DNA from: Bacteroidales bacterium
Lineage (GTDB): Bacteria; Bacteroidota; Bacteroidia; Bacteroidales; UBA3824
Length of the DNA stretch: 64,000 nt
Assembly: GCA_016286055.1 (NCBI GenBank)
Contig: JAEERW010000001.1
Location: 388,189-452,188, forward strand
Reading direction: 5' to 3'
In this document: one piece after another, positions 33,051 through 42,317 of the stretch
Layout of the letters: each line of letters begins with the position of its first letter
Numbering within the stretch: position 1 is the first letter of the stretch
Program-made: the position numbers and the translations under genes
The notes under the pieces: model-generated
Told to the model about the DNA's origin: nothing
Seen by the model: the letters and a program-made list of their open reading frames with translations, nothing else
Databases searched by the model: none

Positions 33051-34505
33051 CTACAATCCAAATGCGTAGTAGGCCGCTTTGCCGTTGGGGTATTTGCCTT
33101 CGATGAAGACGCCGCCTTTGGTTTTCTCTATCATGCGTTGGATGTCGCTGATGGAGGTGATGGCTGTGCCGTTGATTTCGGTGATGATGAAGCCTTTGCG
33201 TACTCCTGCGCTGAGGAGTTTGCCGCTATTGATTTCGGCTACTTGTACGCCGTTGGTAATATGGTATTTTTTAAGGTCGTCTTTGGAGAGTTCCTCAAAC
33301 GATGCGCCGAGCATTTCGAGCGACGAGGCTTTCTTTATCTCCATAGTGTTTTCTGAATTTTTGAATGTTACCTCGGCGGTTTGAGTTTTGCCGTTGTGGA
33401 TAAATTCAATTGAGGTCTTGTCGCCGGGACGGAACTGTGATACAGCCTCTTGCAATTCGGCTACGCTGTTGGTCTTTTTGCCGCCAACCGAAAGAATAAT
33501 GTCTTTTTCTTTGATACCGGCATCTTCGGCAGATGATTTTTCACCTACACGACCCACGTATACGCCTTTGATTTTGTCGAGACCGGCTTCGTCGGCTATC
33601 TCTTGTGTTACGTCGCCGATGTTGATACCGAGGAGAGCACGCTGTACTGTGCCGTATTCCATAAGGTCGCTGATAACTTTCTGCACAATGCTTACAGGTA
33701 CTGCAAATGCGTATCCGGCAAAGTTTCCTGTTTGAGAGGCAATGGCGGTGTTGATGCCAATTAATTGACCCTCAGTATTTACGAGTGCGCCGCCGCTGTT
33801 GCCCGGGTTAACTGCTGCATCGGTTTGTATAAACGATTCTACCGAACCTTTGGCATTGTTGATAATGTTGATGTTGCGTGCTTTGGCGCTAACAATTCCG
33901 GCTGTAACTGTGGATGTTAGGTTGAAGGGGTTGCCAATAGCCAATACCCATTCGCCCACTTTGATGTCGTTGCTATTGCCAAAGGGGATAACGGTGAGGT
34001 CGGGAGCGTCGATTTTTAAAAGAGCGAGGTCGGTGGCAGGGTCGCGACCAATAAGTTTGGCGTCGAACGAGCGGCGGTCGTTGAGAACCACTTCGATTGA
34101 TGTGCTGTTTTCTACCACGTGGTTGTTGGTAACGATGTAACCGTCCTTAGAGATAATTACACCAGAGCCAGATGCCTGTGAGGGCTGACCCTGCATATCG
34201 GGCATTCCAAAAAAGTAGCGGAAGAAGGGGTCGATCTGCTCCTCGTTTTGCTCGTATTTGGTTTTAACGTGCACCACACCGTCGATACATTTTTCGGCAG
34301 CGGTGGTAAAGTTGATATTTTCGGCTACGCTGCTTTTGGCATCGAAAAGCGTGGGCATAGTGGCGGGAGCCTGAACAATGGTTTTTATTTCGGATTCCTT
34401 TTCGGGCGAGAGAGCGTTTGCTATGGCAAATCCGCCCAAACCACCTGCCAATCCTATGGCGAATATTATCAATGCTGTTTTAGGGGTGAAGTTCTGTTCT
34501 TTCAT
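33051..34505 (-). CDS. degP: Periplasmic HtrA/Deg-type serine protease
   Basis: 484 residues from the ATG at 34503-34505, which has a GGAGG seven bases upstream, rare here; an ATG at 34520 would add five residues. A signal anchor (about 8-30) is followed by a trypsin-like domain with His129 (TNNHVV), Asp159 (DLALL) and Ser237 (GNSGGA), then two PDZ domains (about 270-360 and 385-480). It degrades or refolds misfolded envelope proteins. The gene stands alone with its own -7 box. Whether it is closer to DegP, DegQ or DegS is not certain. Confidence 0.93.
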   Translation of the reverse strand: MKEQNFTPKTALIIFAIGLAGGLGGFAIANALSPEKESEIKTIVQAPATMPTLFDAKSSVAENINFTTAAEKCIDGVVHVKTKYEQNEEQIDPFFRYFFGMPDMQGQPSQASGSGVIISKDGYIVTNNHVVENSTSIEVVLNDRRSFDAKLIGRDPATDLALLKIDAPDLTVIPFGNSNDIKVGEWVLAIGNPFNLTSTVTAGIVSAKARNINIINNAKGSVESFIQTDAAVNPGNSGGALVNTEGQLIGINTAIASQTGNFAGYAFAVPVSIVQKVISDLMEYGTVQRALLGINIGDVTQEIADEAGLDKIKGVYVGRVGEKSSAEDAGIKEKDIILSVGGKKTNSVAELQEAVSQFRPGDKTSIEFIHNGKTQTAEVTFKNSENTMEIKKASSLEMLGASFEELSKDDLKKYHITNGVQVAEINSGKLLSAGVRKGFIITEINGTAITSISDIQRMIEKTKGGVFIEGKYPNGKAAYYAFGL

Positions 34506-34569
34506 GGTTTTTTCCTCCATTTATGTTTTTTGTTGTTGATGTCAGTAATTAAATTCGATTTTGATATTG

Positions 34570-34577
34570 CAAAGATA
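34570..34577 (-). promoter_or_regulatory. -7 box of the htrA gene
   Basis: TATCTTTG on the minus strand is an exact TAnnTTTG match, about 65 bp before the chosen start. No clear -33 box was found. Confidence 0.5.
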
Positions 34578-34701
34578 ATGCACGGCACAATAAGTTGTAT
34601 CACCGTTTAACAAGGGTTAACATTTGTTGTACCAAATTAAAAGAAATAGGGTGATTTTGGTTAAAATTATATAATTTTGGAGGGGGTTGGTGACAATGTG
34701 G

Positions 34702-34742
34702 CAGTTGATAATTGACAATTGACAGTTGACAATTGACAGTTG
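34702..34742. repeat. Short tandem repeat of TTGACAATTGACAG
   Basis: Two exact 14-bp copies at 34712-34725 and 34726-34739, flanked by near copies (CAGTTGATAATTGACAATTG). The unit is itself made of TTGACA and CAATTG pieces. It lies just past the stop codon of the antitoxin-like gene. Confidence 0.8.
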
Positions 34743-34763
34743 GTACGTGACAGAATGGCATAA

Positions 34764-35054
34764 TTACAATGCCCGCATTGATTTTTCAAATTCTTCAAAA
34801 GATGAGTATGTTGTACATTGTTCTTTGCCGCTGCGTACATCCTCTATTACCTTCATAGTTTCTTCGCTGAGGAACTCTCCGGTTTCAGGGTCGTAGAGCG
34901 ATGGTTTGGCTTTCTGTGGTTTTGCATTTTGAGTCTTTACAGAATCCACTCCTTTGAGCATACTTATGGCTTTTTTAATATCTTTCAACATAGAGATGTC
35001 GCTGATATTAACAAGTAACTGTGCTCCAACGGGCATTGATAACGTTGCGTTCAT
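34764..35054 (-). CDS. Small antitoxin-like protein without a toxin gene
   Basis: 96 residues. The pattern is a beta/helix N-terminal half (MLKDIKKAISMLKGV) and an acidic C-terminal part (DPETGEFLSEETMKVIEDV, then FEEFEKSM), similar to small Bacteroidales proteins that precede RelE/HigB-type toxins. No toxin follows: the next 240 bp holds only repeats and the htrA promoter. The antitoxin reading is a pattern judgement and may be wrong. A -7 box lies 28 bp upstream. Confidence 0.6.
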   Translation of the reverse strand: MNATLSMPVGAQLLVNISDISMLKDIKKAISMLKGVDSVKTQNAKPQKAKPSLYDPETGEFLSEETMKVIEDVRSGKEQCTTYSSFEEFEKSMRAL

Positions 35055-35082
35055 ATTCGTTGTCTATTAATAATCTATGTGG

Positions 35083-35090
35083 CAAAGATA
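35083..35090 (-). promoter_or_regulatory. -7 box of the antitoxin-like gene
   Basis: TATCTTTG on the minus strand, an exact TAnnTTTG match, 28 bp before the start codon. Confidence 0.5.
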
Positions 35091-35157
35091 CAAAACTATT
35101 TGCTAAACGAGGACATTCTTTGATGTTTTTTTGTTTCAAAATGTCATCAAATATTTC

Positions 35158-37518
35158 TTACCGCACTATCAGTTTGAATCCTTTCTTTCTGCCGCCGCTT
35201 ATCAACGCGCCTGAGTATACTCCGCGGGGAAGGGCAATGGTGGAAATCTGCGTGGCATCGTGTATCTCCTTTACTATTACGCCGTTGCTGTTGGATATCT
35301 TGATAGCGTATGATACTTCGGAATCAAAATCCATAATTTCGATGGAGAACTCCTGATTGGCTACTGCGGGGTTTGGATAGGTGTTAACGGGGTTGGGAGA
35401 GGATTTGGATATGTCAATACCTCCTGCAGCTACGCAGGTATATACCGTTATATTGTCTTTGATTGTAACCATTCGAGCCGCATACGTATGATTGTTCATC
35501 TCTTTATCGTAGAGATATTGTTGGTTGGCGTTGGGAATTATTTTGCCGTCTTTATACCATTGGTAAGTTCCATTGCCTCCGTATAGACTATCGTGGTTGT
35601 TTACAAAAATAACATCTTCGTAAAGGTGAAGAATTGCGTTTTGATCTATTGCTACGGTTAGATGTACAGAAACTTCATGAGGTTGGCCTTTTTCTCTAAA
35701 ATAGAGTGTGATAATGCCGTCATATCGACCGGGTTTTGTTTCTTTGGAAATAGGAATGTCAAATATGCGTTGATATCCATCTATAGTTGGATCCATTTCT
35801 TCGTTACAAATGTTAGGTATATTAAGATTGTATTTTGAAGGGTTCACACCTTCAGGCAAAGTAATAGTAAGTGTAACATTTGTTTCTTTGCCGTTGCAAG
35901 CATCATCGTTTTCTTCAGGATTTATGGGATAGATGAGGTTGTCGGGGATGGTGATATTAATAGGTTGTTCTTCCCAAACAGCGGTGTATATTCTATTGCC
36001 TATGTCATCTTTTGTGATAGTGATGTTTTGGGTAGGCTTAGTTAAGCCTGTAATGGGTGTGCCTATCCAACCTTTGAATATTTTGCCCTTTTGGTTTTTA
36101 AGATTTGGAATATTAATTGTGGAGTTTCTATTGTCAATATCAAATTTTTCAGGTGGGGTATATTCCCATTCATATTGGGAAACATTATCTATTTCGCCAT
36201 CACCGTCAAGGTCGTAGAAAATTTTGTAGCTGTCGGTGGTGAAGTAGCCATTATCGACCTTGGCGTAATTGATATCTTGATGATAATTGTCATATTTTTC
36301 ATTGGCTGTAAATTGATCTAAGGATGGATCTGTGTATTTAGTTCCGTCGTTGCCAATGAGGTTTTCGCACCTAGAAAAGATATGAAGATGATTGTCTGAA
36401 GCTTGGTCGTCATCAAAATGGTTTAATAGGTTGGATAAATCCCAATTGTCAGATACAATAATCGTTGTCAAATATTTACAATTATCAAACATACCACGCA
36501 TATCGGTAACTGATTGAGTATTGAAAGAGGATAAATTAACGACTTGTAGATTGCTGCAATCTTGAAACATAACACGCATATTGGTGACATTATGAGTATC
36601 AAAAGTGTGTAAATCAAGAATCGTAAATCCATCACATTCATAGAACATACCTTGCATTGATGTTACCTTGCTTGTGTTCAATGAACTGATGAAATCTATA
36701 TCATAAAATTTGTAACAAGAGCTGAACATTCCGCTCATGTCTTCTACGTTATCGGTTTTGAATAATTCTGGATTAAAGATAATTTTCTCAAGATTTCTAC
36801 ACCCAGCAAACATACCTTGCATATTTTTAACATTTCGTGTATCAAATTCGCTTAAATCAAAGACTGTAGTTTCTGTCCAACTATTTAACATGTAACTCAT
36901 ATCTTCTACCATAGAAGTATTTAGCCTGTGTAAATCGAAATTTTGAAGTTTATGGCATCCGTTGAACAAACCACCCATATTGATAACGTTTCCGGTATTC
37001 CATCCATCGCCTATTTTGATACTTTCTAAGTCGTCGCATCTACAAAACATGCGATCCATATTTTTAACATTGGCCGTATTAAAATTACTTAAATCAAGGC
37101 TTTTTAGTTTATAGCAGAAAGCAAACATATAGCTCATATCCGCAACTTCGTCGGTGTGCAGATATTGTAGATTTGTAATTTCGGTAAGGTTTTCAAAATT
37201 ATAGAACCAATATGCACAACTATTCAGAGTAGTGTAGTCTTCTAATGATTGGTCAATTTCAGCCGTGGTGATAGTTTTACGAAGACTTTCAGGCCATTCG
37301 TTGTAATTTTCAATAGGTAATGCATTGGTAGGCTTGTTTTCTTTGTAGTAATATGTCATTTTTGTACCATTTACCACAACATACGCTTCTTTCACCTGCG
37401 CCAAGCTTTTATTAGGCAACAAAATACTGAGCGCTAAAATTAGCGAAAGGGCAAAGAGAATGATAGGTTGCTTTCCTGTTTGTTGGAAAGAATCGGGGTG
37501 GGGGATGGGTGTTTTCAT
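35158..37518 (-). CDS. BspA-type repeat surface protein with T9SS sorting domain
   Basis: 786 residues from the ATG at 37516-37518. An earlier ATG (37572) would lie at the promoter -7 box and be untranscribed. A signal peptide (about 20-41) is followed by roughly nine DUF285 / BspA-like leucine-rich repeats of 23-25 residues, each with a V-x-x-M-x-x-M-F-x-x-C core. Next comes an InlB B-repeat-like segment (GNRIYTAVWEE), an Ig-like part, and a C-terminal type IX secretion sorting domain (TYPNPAVANQEFSI to the end). It should be exported through T9SS and attached to the cell surface; BspA relatives bind host or bacterial surfaces. Confidence 0.88.
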   Translation of the reverse strand: MKTPIPHPDSFQQTGKQPIILFALSLILALSILLPNKSLAQVKEAYVVVNGTKMTYYYKENKPTNALPIENYNEWPESLRKTITTAEIDQSLEDYTTLNSCAYWFYNFENLTEITNLQYLHTDEVADMSYMFAFCYKLKSLDLSNFNTANVKNMDRMFCRCDDLESIKIGDGWNTGNVINMGGLFNGCHKLQNFDLHRLNTSMVEDMSYMLNSWTETTVFDLSEFDTRNVKNMQGMFAGCRNLEKIIFNPELFKTDNVEDMSGMFSSCYKFYDIDFISSLNTSKVTSMQGMFYECDGFTILDLHTFDTHNVTNMRVMFQDCSNLQVVNLSSFNTQSVTDMRGMFDNCKYLTTIIVSDNWDLSNLLNHFDDDQASDNHLHIFSRCENLIGNDGTKYTDPSLDQFTANEKYDNYHQDINYAKVDNGYFTTDSYKIFYDLDGDGEIDNVSQYEWEYTPPEKFDIDNRNSTINIPNLKNQKGKIFKGWIGTPITGLTKPTQNITITKDDIGNRIYTAVWEEQPINITIPDNLIYPINPEENDDACNGKETNVTLTITLPEGVNPSKYNLNIPNICNEEMDPTIDGYQRIFDIPISKETKPGRYDGIITLYFREKGQPHEVSVHLTVAIDQNAILHLYEDVIFVNNHDSLYGGNGTYQWYKDGKIIPNANQQYLYDKEMNNHTYAARMVTIKDNITVYTCVAAGGIDISKSSPNPVNTYPNPAVANQEFSIEIMDFDSEVSYAIKISNSNGVIVKEIHDATQISTIALPRGVYSGALISGGRKKGFKLIVR

Positions 37519-37569
37519 AGCGGTGAAGGGGTTTGTGTTTGACGTTGGGTTTTGTCTTGTCTTGACTGG

Positions 37570-37577
37570 CAAATATA
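37570..37577 (-). promoter_or_regulatory. -7 box of the BspA-like gene
   Basis: TATATTTG on the minus strand. It places the transcription start near 37563 and so supports the downstream start codon at 37518. Confidence 0.5.
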
Positions 37578-37618
37578 ATCAATAATAATTACATTACCAA
37601 TAGTTTAGACAATTTTTT

Positions 37619-38704
37619 TTACACCATCGCCAAGCCTATCAACGCTGCCAAAACCACTTTGATTCCTTTGGCTATGAAGAAATATTTTTTGCTTTCGGCA
37701 AAGAGGGGAATTGCGCCGTGTCCGTCTTGCACTATGCAGTTGGCAAGGAGAATGCCGAGGGGAATATTGCCACCGAGATAGAGCGTTATGAAAATAAGGT
37801 GCGGACCCGATTCGGGTATCAAGCCTATGGCAAGCGCGGCTATTAATATATATAAGGTGTTGCCGCTAACAAACGATTCCACATCCATATATTTGTTGAG
37901 CACAAAAATGGCGGCAAGTGCGGCAAATGTCCATAGTGCAATTTTTACTAAGTGCTTTTTAATTACGTGGTTAATGATATGCTCTTCTAAAAAATGGTCG
38001 GGAACGGTGGCTGCCACAAACAGCGACAATGCTGCCAGCACTATAAAAGTGATGGTTACCGGATCGGTATCGTGATGGTGTTCATCGTTGTGGTGTTCTA
38101 TGGTTTCGGTTTCTTGATGATGGATTTCGCCATGGTTGTGGTTGCTGTGGAGTATTCCTGTGGCAGCCATTACGCCAAAAGCGAGTATCGATACTATCAA
38201 TATTATTCGTCGTGTTGATGGATGTTTTAATCCTTGCAGCGATGGGCGGAGGTTTGGCGTGTGGGTGTCGTGATGGTGGTGAATTTCAAAATGGTTTTCT
38301 TGTCCGCACGAATTTTTGTGTTTTTTGGTGATGAAAGCCGCTATGTATCCGCACGTTATGGCAAGCACTGCAAGTATACCCGCAATTATCAACGCCTGCT
38401 TAGGCATAAGGGTTAGCATAAAAAAAGCCTCGTCGCCGGTGGTGGCTATCAGGTTGGCAATCAATGCTCCAAAGCCTATCACATCGTGGGTAAAGAGCGA
38501 TACAGCGGTGTATGTGCCTATGCATCCGGGAATTAGTCCCAACACTGTGGCAATTACAATTTGCAAACCTTGGTGCTGACGCATAAAGCGGTTGGCTGCT
38601 CCTTGCGAAAACACGTTGATGTACTCAATCACCATTATCATGGCGAGTACAAAGAAAGTGATAAGTATTGTTTGGACTAATACGTCGTTGATAAATTCTG
38701 ACAT
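37619..38704 (-). CDS. Predicted heavy-metal exporter (ArsP_2 / putative manganese transporter type)
   Basis: 361 residues with about ten membrane helices and His-rich loops (EIHHHHDTHTP and HHNDEHHHD). The helices include conserved GLIPGCIGTY and, in the second half, IGLIPESGPH, an inverted-repeat layout typical of the ArsP_2 (10-TM heavy-metal exporter) family, also annotated as putative manganese transporters. Substrate is not known. It is the last of three genes with 6-10 bp spacing. Confidence 0.8.
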   Translation of the reverse strand: MSEFINDVLVQTILITFFVLAMIMVIEYINVFSQGAANRFMRQHQGLQIVIATVLGLIPGCIGTYTAVSLFTHDVIGFGALIANLIATTGDEAFFMLTLMPKQALIIAGILAVLAITCGYIAAFITKKHKNSCGQENHFEIHHHHDTHTPNLRPSLQGLKHPSTRRIILIVSILAFGVMAATGILHSNHNHGEIHHQETETIEHHNDEHHHDTDPVTITFIVLAALSLFVAATVPDHFLEEHIINHVIKKHLVKIALWTFAALAAIFVLNKYMDVESFVSGNTLYILIAALAIGLIPESGPHLIFITLYLGGNIPLGILLANCIVQDGHGAIPLFAESKKYFFIAKGIKVVLAALIGLAMV

Positions 38705-38710
38705 TTTAAC

Positions 38711-39088
38711 TTAAAAGAATTTCCACCATTTTTTGGATTTTTCTGCATTGCTTTCACCGCCTTCGATGGCATGATAAATTTCGCCCCAAGAGGGAAGTCC
38801 ACCGAGCGAGCGGTCGTCGATATAGATGTCGGCGTCGATTTTGCGGCAGAAATAGCCGTTGTCGTCTTCCTCAGGATAGTTTTTGTTTACAGCGTAGAGG
38901 TCGATTCCGTTTTGTTGGCAAAATGACACCGCGTCTTCTAACTGACGGCCTTCGCGGCATGTCCACAATATCAGACGGTGCTTTTTAGCGAGCATTTGAA
39001 GTGTTTTGATGGCAAAGGGTCGCGGTTTTCCTACTTCGGGATATGCGTCTTCTACTATTGTTCCGTCAAAATCTACTGCTATTTTCAT
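38711..39088 (-). CDS. BT0820-like HAD phosphatase
   Basis: 125 residues, a compact HAD fold without a cap domain. Catalytic DFDGT holds the nucleophile Asp6 and acid/base Asp8; LWTCREG is motif II; IDADIYIDDRSLGG holds motif IV. It resembles Bacteroides thetaiotaomicron BT_0820, of known structure but unknown substrate. It lies between a lipoprotein gene and a metal transporter gene. Confidence 0.85.
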   Translation of the reverse strand: MKIAVDFDGTIVEDAYPEVGKPRPFAIKTLQMLAKKHRLILWTCREGRQLEDAVSFCQQNGIDLYAVNKNYPEEDDNGYFCRKIDADIYIDDRSLGGLPSWGEIYHAIEGGESNAEKSKKWWKFF

Positions 39089-39098
39089 TGTTGGATGG

Positions 39099-39926
39099 TT
39101 AGCGGATTTTTTTCTGCGGAGGAGTTACAATCTCGTTGCGCATAGTTACTATTTTGCTGCAAATATCGGAATACAACTGCGGGTCGATGTCTTTGTCGAT
39201 AATCTTCTCGTAGATGGTTTTGAGGTTGTTCAACTTCCAAATCATCAGTTTTATATCCATATTGTAGTAAAATGCCGAACTCTCAATCATTACTTCGTAG
39301 AGGTAACTTATAAGGTTCAAAAGACCTTGCTTCTGATTGATAATCTGCGTTTTGGTGGCGTTTAAATCGTTCGACTTGATGGTGAGATAAAGACTCTCTA
39401 CCCAACTGCTGTATATTACGAACGGAAGGATGTTGTTTTTGCCGTTTTCGTCGAGAAAATTGCACGCTGTCCAATACGAGTTGGATGCAATCGACGACAG
39501 TGAGTCGGCACATTCGATGTTGTTTTCAAAACGGTCGATGTACGATTGGTCAAATCCTGCCGAGAGGTTGAGGTTTTCGGCAATGTCTTGCGAACAGTTG
39601 AAAAAATCCATCACTGCCTGCTGCTTGTTGTATACCGAGCAATAAGCGAGGTCGGCGCTGTATAGCCCGAGTGCAGCAGCCTGCTCAGTCTCCTTGGTGT
39701 ATTGTTTGCCTTTGTCGGGATTGTTGAGAATGTCGGGGTTGAACGGTATGTTTTCATCTATCAGATAGGTGAAAAGTTCCACAGGTAGCGGAATGTCGTA
39801 TTTGGTGTATGTTACTTTTTGCTGCTCCTTGTCGGAATTGCCACTGCCTTGGTATTTGTAGCCGTTCCCGCTGCAACCTATCAGTATTACCGAAAGAGTG
39901 AGGGCAAGTATGGTAGTTTTGCTCAT
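39099..39926 (-). CDS. Lipoprotein, paralogue of the 43.8-kb lipoprotein
   Basis: 275 residues from the ATG at 39924-39926; the open frame reaches 39974 but that codon overlaps the -7 box. A lipobox LIGC (Cys18) precedes a helical domain. It shares an aligned core with the 43.8-kb protein: ALGLYSADLAYCSVYNK against ALGLGVYCADLGYLNVYNK, and WVESLYL in both. The family is not one I can name. It begins an operon with a HAD phosphatase and a metal transporter. Confidence 0.8.
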   Translation of the reverse strand: MSKTTILALTLSVILIGCSGNGYKYQGSGNSDKEQQKVTYTKYDIPLPVELFTYLIDENIPFNPDILNNPDKGKQYTKETEQAAALGLYSADLAYCSVYNKQQAVMDFFNCSQDIAENLNLSAGFDQSYIDRFENNIECADSLSSIASNSYWTACNFLDENGKNNILPFVIYSSWVESLYLTIKSNDLNATKTQIINQKQGLLNLISYLYEVMIESSAFYYNMDIKLMIWKLNNLKTIYEKIIDKDIDPQLYSDICSKIVTMRNEIVTPPQKKIR

Positions 39927-39971
39927 AGTATGGATATTTTTTATTGTTCCTTGTTGTGGTAAAAAATTTTG

Positions 39972-39979
39972 CAAATATA
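39972..39979 (-). promoter_or_regulatory. -7 box of the lipoprotein-HAD-transporter operon
   Basis: TATATTTG on the minus strand, 46 bp before the chosen start. A divergent TAACTTTG box for the glycosyltransferase gene lies at 40025-40032. Confidence 0.5.
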
Positions 39980-40024
39980 AAAATTTTATACGTCAAAAAA
40001 TCTTTTTTTATCTACTTAATGTTT

Positions 40025-40032
40025 TAACTTTG
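40025..40032 (+). promoter_or_regulatory. -7 box of the glycosyltransferase gene
   Basis: TAACTTTG, an exact TAnnTTTG match, ends 9 bp before the ATG. If it is used the messenger would be nearly leaderless. The -33 region is poor. Confidence 0.4.
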
Positions 40033-40041
40033 TAAAAAAAA

Positions 40042-41400
40042 ATGGTAAACTCAATTGCATTCATCTATTCAGACCAAATAGATATCAACAACGGCACAGT
40101 GCTGCGCGAAATCATAAGCCATATAGAGCAAAAATATATGGCATTCTGCTTCAAAAGGATTCAACTTATTTCGGAAAACGATTTTGTGGCAACTCTCGAA
40201 CGCACCATTGGTATCAATATGGCTGCGGGCATTTATTCATATTATTGCAAAACCGATGGCAGCGTGGTGCGCCTACAAGATTACACTTTGGGCTCGGCTC
40301 TACGCGATGGTTTCGATTTTGGCGGTATGGTGGTGGTGAAATCCGAATGTGCCATAAATGCGGCTATGGAGGTGAATCCCTCTTTAAAAAAGGCTGCGTT
40401 TTACGATTTCCTGCTTCGTCTTATTCCTATGGGCGGAATTAAGATTGTGCCTGAACCACTGTATATTATGCCCGATGAAAAGGACCACGATTTTGAAACT
40501 AAGAATTTTGCATACGTTGACCCTCGCAACCGTGAATATCAGCAAGAGTGCGAAACGGTTTTTAAAGTGGTTTTGGAGGATATGGGGGCTATGCTGCCCG
40601 AAATCAACAAGGTGCCAGAGGATTTTAATCAAGAGGTTAATAAATTTAAAAACCTTGTGTCGGTGATTATCCCTGTTAAAAACCGCGAATCCACTATTGA
40701 GACCGCTCTGCGAAGTGCTGCCCAGCAGAAAACAGATTTTCCTTATAATATAATTGTGGTGGATAATCACAGCACCGACCATACTCCCGATGTAATTGCC
40801 AAAATGCAAGGGCTTTATCCCAACAAGATTATTCGCATAGTGCCTGACAACAATGGGTTTGGCATTGGTGGCTGCTGGAATCTTGCCATCGACCATCCTG
40901 AGTGCGGTGCGTTTGCCGTTCAATTAGATAGCGACGACGGATATTCTAACGAAAATGTGCTGCAAACCATAGCCGACAAATTCCGCAAGGATAAATGCGC
41001 TATGCTTGTGGGTTCGTACCGTCTTACTAATGAGAATTTTGAGCCGCTCGATGTGCCGCCAATAACACACAGCGAATACACTCCCGAAAATGGTCACAAC
41101 AATCTTTTGCGTGTTAATGGTGTGGGTGCGCCACGATGCTTTTTTACGCCAGTGATTCGCCAAATACGCTTTCCCAATGTAAGTTACGGCGAAGATTATG
41201 CTGTGGCTCTGCGCATTTCGGGCGAATACAAGGTGTCGCGCATTTTTGATGTGCTTTACAATTGTCGCCGTTGGAGTGGAAATTCGGATGCCAATCCATC
41301 GCACGAGGCTCAGATCAGAAACAATTATGTAAAAGACCTTTTCCGCGAGCGTGAACTTTCGCGCCGATACACTATAATTAATTATCCAGATGAAATATGA
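40042..41400 (+). CDS. Family 2 glycosyltransferase with unknown N-terminal domain
   Basis: 452 residues. From about residue 213 it is a GT-A fold: VSVIIPVKNRESTIETAL, IIVVDNHSTDHTPDV, and the DxD-type metal motif QLDSDDGYSN (about 293-302). The first 200 residues (IAFIYSDQIDINNGTVLREI onward) are conserved-looking but not a known domain to me. The stop codon overlaps the next start (ATGA), coupling it to a HIT-like nucleotidyl-transfer protein. The donor and acceptor are unknown. Confidence 0.85.
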   Translation: MVNSIAFIYSDQIDINNGTVLREIISHIEQKYMAFCFKRIQLISENDFVATLERTIGINMAAGIYSYYCKTDGSVVRLQDYTLGSALRDGFDFGGMVVVKSECAINAAMEVNPSLKKAAFYDFLLRLIPMGGIKIVPEPLYIMPDEKDHDFETKNFAYVDPRNREYQQECETVFKVVLEDMGAMLPEINKVPEDFNQEVNKFKNLVSVIIPVKNRESTIETALRSAAQQKTDFPYNIIVVDNHSTDHTPDVIAKMQGLYPNKIIRIVPDNNGFGIGGCWNLAIDHPECGAFAVQLDSDDGYSNENVLQTIADKFRKDKCAMLVGSYRLTNENFEPLDVPPITHSEYTPENGHNNLLRVNGVGAPRCFFTPVIRQIRFPNVSYGEDYAVALRISGEYKVSRIFDVLYNCRRWSGNSDANPSHEAQIRNNYVKDLFRERELSRRYTIINYPDEI

Positions 41401-42317
41401 TTGAGGTTGAATCATTTATATATAGGCAGTTAGAGTCGTCGCCGCTGTTTTACACCAATTTCAGTAATATGCGGCAATCGGCATTGCGCACGGTGCAGTT
41501 CAACGGTTTTTCGTACACTTTGCAGATGAACCCTGCACGCATTCAGAGCGCCACTGCCGACATCTCCAAAAAGCCCGACACGAGTAGATGTTTTCTTTGT
41601 CGTGCCAATTTGATTCAGGGGCAAATTCCATACGAATACAACGATGATTTTTTTATCGCTGTAAATCCTTTTCCCATAGGCGAAAACCATCTCACAATTA
41701 TTTCGCAAAGTCATCAGAATCAGGGTATTATGAATATCGTTGACAAGTTTGTGACTATGGCTGACGATATGCCCGGGTATGTGGTTTTTTACAACGGACC
41801 AAAATGCGGTGCTTCTGCTCCGTTTCATCTGCATTTGCAGGCTTGCAAGGTTGTTTCGCTGCCTGTGTTTGCGCAGATAGAAAGTCTTAAACGCCTCTAT
41901 ACTATTGATTCTGCGGAATTTAGCAGTACTAATGTTTACAAGATTGACGACACTACACGCCGTTTTATTGTTATTCAGACCATCGACCGCAGTCAGTTGC
42001 AATATCATATCGAAAAAATTCTCCGCGAAATCAATATAATTTATCAATCCACAGAACCTGAGGTAAATATGGGAATTTTGTTTGAAGATGGATATTACAC
42101 TGTTACAATTTTCCCGCGCGACAAGCACCGTCCCGAGGAGTATTTTCGCTCAGGTGCCGACCGTATAGTGTGCAGTCCCGGATATGCCGACCTTGCAGGG
42201 ATGATTCCTGTGAGCGTGAGAGAAAATTTTTATTCTATCACCGACAACGACATCCGCAGCATTATGCGTCAGGTGTGTATTTCGGCAGAAAGATTTGCGG
42301 CTTTGAATATTTCGTAG
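41397..42317 (+). CDS. DUF4922 protein, HIT/GalT-like nucleotidyl-transferase fold
   Basis: 306 residues. The central part has CFLCRANL (a zinc-type Cys pair), VNPFPIGENHLTII, and CGASAPFHLHLQAC. HxHxQ is the histidine-triad motif of the GalT / Ap4A phosphorylase branch of the HIT superfamily, in which the middle His forms a nucleotidyl intermediate. It matches the DUF4922 family from memory. Being coupled to a glycosyltransferase, it might supply or recycle a nucleotide sugar; this is inference. Confidence 0.8.
   Translation: MIEVESFIYRQLESSPLFYTNFSNMRQSALRTVQFNGFSYTLQMNPARIQSATADISKKPDTSRCFLCRANLIQGQIPYEYNDDFFIAVNPFPIGENHLTIISQSHQNQGIMNIVDKFVTMADDMPGYVVFYNGPKCGASAPFHLHLQACKVVSLPVFAQIESLKRLYTIDSAEFSSTNVYKIDDTTRRFIVIQTIDRSQLQYHIEKILREINIIYQSTEPEVNMGILFEDGYYTVTIFPRDKHRPEEYFRSGADRIVCSPGYADLAGMIPVSVRENFYSITDNDIRSIMRQVCISAERFAALNIS

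Noticed and set aside
34702-34742. CRISPR array
   Set aside because: The repeat is only 14 bp, directly tandem, with no unique spacers and no cas genes.
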